Part shown: positions 59,898 to 64,000 of the stretch, one piece after another
Layout: each line of letters begins with the position of its first letter
Numbering within the stretch: position 1 is the stretch's first letter
Assembly: GCF_000155975.1 (NCBI RefSeq)
Contig: NZ_GG730299.1
Location: 1,830,882-1,894,881, forward strand
Direction: 5' to 3'
Length of the DNA: 64,000 nt
Source: Citrobacter youngae ATCC 29220
Lineage (GTDB): Bacteria; Pseudomonadota; Gammaproteobacteria; Enterobacterales; Enterobacteriaceae
The notes under the pieces: generated by a model
What the model saw: the letters and a program-made list of their open reading frames with translations, nothing else
Told to the model about the DNA's origin: nothing
The model's database searches: none
Position numbers and translations under genes: made by a program

Positions 59898-60085
59898 CCA
59901 CAGGCCAGCATTGCTGGCCTCGGATTACCCGATTCGCGTTTATGCCGGGGGCGGCTACGCCTTGCCCGGCCTACAAGTTTTGCAATATCAATACGTTGCA
60001 TCGCTTCCATGTAGGCCTGATAAGCGAAGCGCCATCAGGCAGCGCGTTTGTCACCAGCCACAGGCCAGCATTGCTGGCCTTTTTT
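59898..60085 (+). repeat. Duplicated asnS terminator hairpin flanking a REP element
   Basis: A 23-base sequence with the stem GGCCAGC-ATT-GCTGGCC occurs identically at 59898-59920 and 60058-60080, 160 bases apart. Only the second copy is followed by a T-run (TTTTTT, ending 60085), so the working terminator is the distal one. The copies bracket REP units. Similarity continues weakly past each copy (CCGATTCGCGTT versus CCGCTTCGCGTT). Confidence 0.85.
59944..60040. repeat. REP/BIME element between duplicated hairpins
   Basis: REP units GCCGGGGGCGGCTACGCC-TTGCCCGGCCTAC (59944-59974) and GTAGGCCTGATAAGCGAAGC-GCCATCAGGC (60011-60040) lie in opposite orientation. Confidence 0.85.
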
Positions 60086-60643
60086 GTCACCGCTTCGCGT
60101 TGTAGCGATCCTCATTGCACGTTAAATACAACCCTTCGCCTTCTCTCTTCCTGTTACGTAATATTTCACAGCAACACATTTGCACAAAAAATAATCAGCA
60201 ATTTTATTGTGGATTAGCATTTTTTGACTAAATAGTACATTTTTTAACCCACATCAAAGCTATCCAGACGTCTAAAAATAGCCATCCGTAAAATCTGATC
60301 TTTTGCTCATGACAGAGAAAAAATGGGCTTAGCTAAATTAAACATAAGAAAATCATATAAATAGAAATAAAAGCGGTGATTTTTAGCGCAGAGACATCTG
60401 AAGTTTGAAGTTGTTCACAAAGTTGCATAAAAATAACATTTTGTTACACATTTTTTCTCTTTGAAACCAAATCTTTATATTTGTAGCACTTTGACGGTAG
60501 CGAAACGGTAGTTTGAATGGAAAGATGCCTGTCAGACACATAAAGACACCAAACTCTCATCAATAGTTCCGTAAATTTTAATTGACGGAATTTATTGGCG
60601 GCAGTGGCAGGTGTCATATAAAAACCGATGAGGGTAATAAATA
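60086..60643 (+). promoter_or_regulatory. ompF upstream regulatory region with OmpR sites
   Basis: This AT-rich region holds no gene. Three adjacent 20-base OmpR sites equivalent to E. coli F1-F2-F3 are recognisable at about 60434-60453, 60453-60472 (TTTTCTCTTTGAAACCAAAT) and 60473-60492 (CTTTATATTTGTAGCACTTT). They are followed by -10 AAAGAT at 60521-60526, giving a leader of about 110 bases that the MicF antisense RNA targets in relatives. The 60086-60430 part probably carries the distal OmpR site and IHF sites, which I did not place. AGGGTAATAAATA precedes the start. Confidence 0.85.
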
Positions 60644-61717
60644 ATGATGAAGCGCAATATTCTGGCAGTGGTTATCCCTGCTCTGCTGGTAGCCGGGGCA
60701 GCTAACGCTGCAGAAGTTTATAACAAAGATGGCAACAAAGTAGATATCTACGGTAAAGCCGTGGGTCTGCACTATTTTTCCAAGCACAACGGTGAGAATG
60801 CCTACGCAGGTGATGGCGATCAGACTTACGCCCGTCTTGGTTTCAAAGGGGAAACTCAGATTAACGACCAACTGACCGGTTACGGCCAGTGGGAATACAA
60901 CTTTGCCGGTAACAACGCTGAAGGCTCAAACGCTCAGGACGGCAACAAAACTCGTCTGGCGTTTGCCGGTCTGAAATTCGGTGACGCTGGCTCCTTCGAC
61001 TACGGTCGTAACTACGGCGTCGTATACGATGCGCTGGGTTACACCGATATGCTGCCAGAATTCGGTGGTGATACCGCGGCTTCTGACCAGTTCTTCTCCC
61101 AGCGTAACGGCGGTCTCGCAACCTACCGTAACTCCAACTTCTTCGGTCTGGTTGAAGGCCTGAACTTCGCCGTTCAGTACCTGGGCAAAAACGAGCGTGA
61201 TGACGTTCGTCGCTCCAACGGCGACGGCGTTGGCGGTTCTATCAGCTACGAATTCGACGGCTTCGGTATCGTAGGTGCTTACGGTGCGGCTGACCGTACC
61301 GATGCTCAACAAAACCCGGCTCTGCGCGGTCATGGCGACAAAGCTGAGCAGTGGGCAACCGGCGTTAAGTACGATGCTAACAACATCTACCTGGCGGCGA
61401 ACTATAGCGAAACTCACAACGCAACCCGTATCGCTAACGGTTATGCTAACAAAACTGAAGACGTGCTGTTGGTTGCTCAGTACCAGTTCGACTTCGGCCT
61501 GCGTCCGTCCCTCGCCTATACCAAATCTAAAGGTAAGGATATCGAAGGAATCGGCGACGTAGATCTGGTGAACTACTTCGAAGTGGGTGCGACTTACTAC
61601 TTCAACAAAAACATGTCCACCTATGTTGATTACATCATCAACCAGATCGATTCTGACAACAAACTGGGCGTAGGCTCTGACGACACCGTTGCAGTCGGTA
61701 TCGTTTACCAGTTCTAA
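60644..61717 (+). CDS. ompF: Outer membrane porin OmpF
   Basis: Trimeric 16-strand general porin for small hydrophilic solutes, 357 residues. Signal peptide of 22 residues ([22 protein letters not shown]), mature start [20 protein letters not shown]. Constriction loop L3 carries the conserved PEFGGD motif, and the protein ends in the C-terminal aromatic signature VGIVYQF. Synteny with asnS and aspC and the promoter sites separate it from OmpC or PhoE. Codon use is highly biased. Surface loops (for example [19 protein letters not shown]) differ from the E. coli protein. Confidence 0.97.
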   Translation: MMKRNILAVVIPALLVAGAANAAEVYNKDGNKVDIYGKAVGLHYFSKHNGENAYAGDGDQTYARLGFKGETQINDQLTGYGQWEYNFAGNNAEGSNAQDGNKTRLAFAGLKFGDAGSFDYGRNYGVVYDALGYTDMLPEFGGDTAASDQFFSQRNGGLATYRNSNFFGLVEGLNFAVQYLGKNERDDVRRSNGDGVGGSISYEFDGFGIVGAYGAADRTDAQQNPALRGHGDKAEQWATGVKYDANNIYLAANYSETHNATRIANGYANKTEDVLLVAQYQFDFGLRPSLAYTKSKGKDIEGIGDVDLVNYFEVGATYYFNKNMSTYVDYIINQIDSDNKLGVGSDDTVAVGIVYQF

Positions 61718-61742
61718 TAGCAGACCTCTTTGTTAAATGCCT

Positions 61743-61770
61743 AAAAAACAGGACTTCGGTCCTGTTTTTT
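61743..61770 (+). terminator. Terminator of ompF
   Basis: The stem AAAAAACAGGAC/GTCCTGTTTTTT closed by a TTCG tetraloop, 26 bases after the stop codon. Confidence 0.95.
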
Positions 61771-61900
61771 TATTTCCGCCAGCGGATTCTTGCGTCTTCA
61801 AAAAACACCCCAGCTTTTCGTCAGTATCGGTTGGCATTTTGTAAATCTACCGTTAACCTGATAGCGGACTTTCCTTCTGTAACCACAATGGAACCTCGTC

Positions 61901-63091
61901 ATGTTTGAGAACATTACCGCCGCTCCTGCCGACCCCATTTTGGGTCTGGCTGATTTGTTTCGTGCCGATGACCGCCCAGGAAAAATAAATCTTGGGATCG
62001 GTGTATATAAAGATGAGACAGGCAAAACGCCGGTACTGACCAGCGTTAAAAAAGCCGAGCAATATATACTGGAAAATGAAACCACCAAAAATTACCTTGG
62101 CATTGACGGTATTCCAGAGTTTGGTCGTTGCACTCAGGAATTACTGTTTGGTAAAGAGAGTTCACTTATCACCGACAAACGCGCACGTACAGCCCAGACC
62201 CCTGGTGGTACTGGCGCCCTGCGCGTGGCGGCTGACTTCCTGGCAAAAAATACCTCGGCTAAACGCGTATGGGTAAGCAACCCTAGCTGGCCAAACCATA
62301 AGAGCGTATTTAACTCAGCCGGCCTGGAAGTACGCGAATACAATTATTACGATGCCGCAAACCATTCATTAGACTTCGATGCGTTGCTGGCAAGCCTTAA
62401 TGAAGCGCAAGCAGGCGACGTGGTATTATTCCACGGGTGCTGCCATAACCCAACCGGTATCGATCCTACGCTGGAACAGTGGCAAACGCTGGCGCAACTG
62501 TCTGTCGAAAAAGGCTGGTTACCGCTGTTTGACTTCGCTTACCAGGGCTTTGCCCGTGGTCTGGAAGAAGATGCCGAAGGTCTGCGCGCATTCGCCGCGC
62601 TGCACAAAGAGCTGATCGTCGCCAGCTCCTACTCCAAGAACTTTGGTCTGTACAATGAGCGCGTAGGCGCCTGTACGCTGGTGGCCGCCGATGCAGAAAG
62701 CGTTGACCGCGCATTCAGCCAGATGAAATCTGCAATTCGCGCAAACTATTCCAACCCACCCGCTCACGGCGCATCCGTAGTCGCTACGATTTTGAGCAAC
62801 GACGCTCTGCGCGCCATCTGGGAGCAGGAACTGACGGATATGCGCCAACGCATTCAGCGCATGCGTTTACTGTTCGTGAATACGCTGCAAGAGAAAGGTG
62901 CGAGCCGCGACTTCAGCTTTATCATTAAGCAAAACGGCATGTTCTCATTCAGCGGCCTGACCAAAGAACAGGTTCTGCGTCTGCGTGAAGAGTTTGGTGT
63001 TTACGCCGTCGCTTCCGGGCGTGTGAACGTGGCAGGAATGACGCCAGATAATATGGCGCCGCTGTGCGAAGCGATTGTCGCTGTCCTGTAA
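61901..63091 (+). CDS. aspC: Aspartate aminotransferase AspC
   Basis: PLP enzyme that interconverts aspartate/2-oxoglutarate and oxaloacetate/glutamate, 396 residues as in E. coli. The PLP-binding lysine is in [16 protein letters not shown] (about residue 246). Conserved substrate-binding [13 protein letters not shown] and the C-terminal Arg in [16 protein letters not shown] are present. It ends at a symmetrical terminator shared with gloC. Confidence 0.98.
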   Translation: MFENITAAPADPILGLADLFRADDRPGKINLGIGVYKDETGKTPVLTSVKKAEQYILENETTKNYLGIDGIPEFGRCTQELLFGKESSLITDKRARTAQTPGGTGALRVAADFLAKNTSAKRVWVSNPSWPNHKSVFNSAGLEVREYNYYDAANHSLDFDALLASLNEAQAGDVVLFHGCCHNPTGIDPTLEQWQTLAQLSVEKGWLPLFDFAYQGFARGLEEDAEGLRAFAALHKELIVASSYSKNFGLYNERVGACTLVAADAESVDRAFSQMKSAIRANYSNPPAHGASVVATILSNDALRAIWEQELTDMRQRIQRMRLLFVNTLQEKGASRDFSFIIKQNGMFSFSGLTKEQVLRLREEFGVYAVASGRVNVAGMTPDNMAPLCEAIVAVL

Positions 63092-63104
63092 TCTATCGCG
63101 CACT

Positions 63105-63130
63105 AAAAAGGCCGCAGTAGCGGCCTTTTT
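63105..63130. terminator. Bidirectional terminator between aspC and gloC
   Basis: The 11-bp stem AAAAAGGCCGC/GCGGCCTTTTT with an AGTA loop carries A- and T-runs on both sides, so it can work for both convergent genes. Confidence 0.95.
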
Positions 63131-63141
63131 CATTTACAGTT

Positions 63142-63789
63142 TTACCAGACGGGCATTTCATCCTGCAGGAACGGGTTATGCAGCCGCTCATTGCCCAGCG
63201 TGGAAAGCGGGCCGTGACCCGGAATAAACGTCACGTCATCGCCCAATGGCAAGAGTTTACGTTTAATCGCATCAATCAGTTGACTGTGATCGCCGCGCGG
63301 GAAGTCGCTGCGTCCTACGCCGCCTTTGAAAATCACGTCACCCGAAATCAGTAACTTTGACTGTTCATCAAAGAACACCACATGCCCCGGCGTGTGACCC
63401 GGACAATGCAGCACCTGTAATGAGACATTACCAACGCTGACCCGATCGCCGTCATTCAGCCAGCGATCGGGCGTCAACGGCTCACAATCTCCCAGACCAA
63501 ACATCCGGCTCTGAGCAGGAAGCCCTTGTAGCCAGAACTCATCTTCTTTTTCCGGGCCAATAACCGGTACACCATAGTGCTGTGCCAGTTCAGCCGCCGC
63601 CCCTACGTGATCAAGATGACCATGGGTGAGCAGGATCTGCATAAGCGTCAGACCGCTGGCCTCCACTTCCTGTTTGATTTTCTCGGCATCGCCGCCGGGA
63701 TCGACCAGCGCGGCCAGACGTGTCTGCTCACACCAGATTAACGAGCAGTTCTGGGCAAATGCAGTGACCGGAATAATACGATAGTTCAT
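63142..63789 (-). CDS. gloC: Glyoxalase II-type hydrolase GloC (YcbL)
   Basis: Metallo-beta-lactamase-fold hydroxyacylglutathione hydrolase of 215 residues, a second, short-form glyoxalase II. The metal motif THGHLDH gives His56, His58, Asp60 and His61. Further ligands are HCPGHTPGH and SGDVIFKG. It lacks the C-terminal helical domain of GloB. Together with mgsA elsewhere in the window it belongs to methylglyoxal metabolism. It is 28 bases downstream of mepK (ycbK) on the same strand. Confidence 0.94.
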   Translation of the reverse strand: MNYRIIPVTAFAQNCSLIWCEQTRLAALVDPGGDAEKIKQEVEASGLTLMQILLTHGHLDHVGAAAELAQHYGVPVIGPEKEDEFWLQGLPAQSRMFGLGDCEPLTPDRWLNDGDRVSVGNVSLQVLHCPGHTPGHVVFFDEQSKLLISGDVIFKGGVGRSDFPRGDHSQLIDAIKRKLLPLGDDVTFIPGHGPLSTLGNERLHNPFLQDEMPVW

Positions 63790-63817
63790 ACAGCTCCTGT
63801 TTCATTAAGCTTACGGA

Positions 63818-64000
63818 TCACCAGTGCCGTGCAGGTCCGGTGTCAATATGCACAAAGTTACTGCTGGGGTAGTATCCTACACCACCTGCGCGCATAGATA
63901 ACGCAGCTTTGCGAATATTACTTAATGCGATGCCTTCAATATGGAAATCCATGGCCTGGCCTTTGGTGTGGTAGCTTTTCTTAGCGACGCCACGGCTGCG
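63818..64000 (-). CDS. mepK: Murein endopeptidase MepK (YcbK), 3' part only
   Basis: The last 60 codons of a DUF882/M15-like peptidase that continues past the window edge. The visible part holds the zinc-site motifs SYHTKGQAMDFH (His and Asp ligands) and FVHIDTGPARHW at the C terminus (His-x-Asp). In E. coli MepK cleaves mDap-mDap (3-3) peptidoglycan crosslinks. The stop TGA is at 63818-63820, and gloC follows on the same strand as in E. coli. Confidence 0.93.
   Translation of the reverse strand, partial: RSRGVAKKSYHTKGQAMDFHIEGIALSNIRKAALSMRAGGVGYYPSSNFVHIDTGPARHW

Noticed and set aside
60086..60430. MicF-like antisense RNA gene upstream of ompF
   Set aside because: micF lies next to ompC, not ompF; this region only shows AT-rich promoter-type sequence.

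Overview
The window is a stretch of enterobacterial chromosome. Gene content and order match the putA-to-ompF-to-aspC part of the Escherichia/Salmonella/Citrobacter backbone (roughly minutes 20-23 of E. coli), read in the opposite orientation to the E. coli map. Nearly every protein is recognisable as a close relative of an E. coli protein. Three things together point to a Citrobacter-like member rather than E. coli or Salmonella: an scsABCD locus (typical of Salmonella and Citrobacter, absent from E. coli K-12), a complete ssuEADCB operon next to pepN (present in E. coli; as I recall not in this position in S. Typhimurium), and a three-subunit periplasmic gluconate 2-dehydrogenase-type operon. 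The genus is an inference from gene content, not a measured identity.

Layout. 1-6.1 kb: the divergent putP/putA proline system with GTTGCA-type PutA operators, preceded by an unexplained strongly structured 113-base element. 6.3-10.2 kb: LprI-like protein, RutR without its rut operon, a KGG stress protein, wrbA-yccJ, agp. 10.3-15.4 kb: accessory block of an ArsR-family regulator, a TauE/SafE exporter and scsABCD (copper/thiol redox). 15.6-16.8 kb: cbpAM. 16.9-20.6 kb: membrane-linked sugar-acid dehydrogenase (Tat-exported small subunit, FAD GMC subunit, tri-heme cytochrome c). 21 kb: serT tRNA-Ser(UGA) with promoter and terminator, then an orphan OppA-like binding protein. 23.2-38.7 kb: conserved backbone yccA, tusE, yccX, rlmI, hspQ, yccU, yccT, mgsA, helD, yccF, yccS, tfoX, sulA, ompA, matP, lonH, fabA. 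38.8-49.7 kb: rmf, pqiCBA, uup, rlmL, ycbX, zapC, pyrD. 49.9-54.2 kb: ssuEADCB. 54.2-64 kb: pepN, pncB, asnS, ompF, aspC, gloC and the 3' end of mepK (ycbK).

Functionally the window joins nutrient scavenging (proline, sulfonates, peptides, glucose-1-phosphate, gluconate), envelope integrity (OmpA, OmpF, PqiABC, Scs, MepK), stress and cell-cycle control (SulA under a perfect LexA box, MatP, ZapC, Rmf, HspQ behind a sigma-32-like promoter), RNA modification (TusE, RlmI, RlmKL) and biosynthesis (FabA, PyrD, PncB, AspC, AsnS). Many classical control sites are legible: PutA operators, LexA, FadR/FabR, PurR, NadR and OmpR boxes, and the pyrD leader hairpin. I saw no insertion sequence, prophage, integrase, CRISPR array or rRNA gene. 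Repeats are limited to REP/BIME elements and one REP flanked by a duplicated asnS terminator. I did not find a convincing wholly new multi-gene system; the best candidates for a second look are the 1-154 structured element with a tiny ORF, the ArsR/TauE/Scs block, and the dehydrogenase operon.
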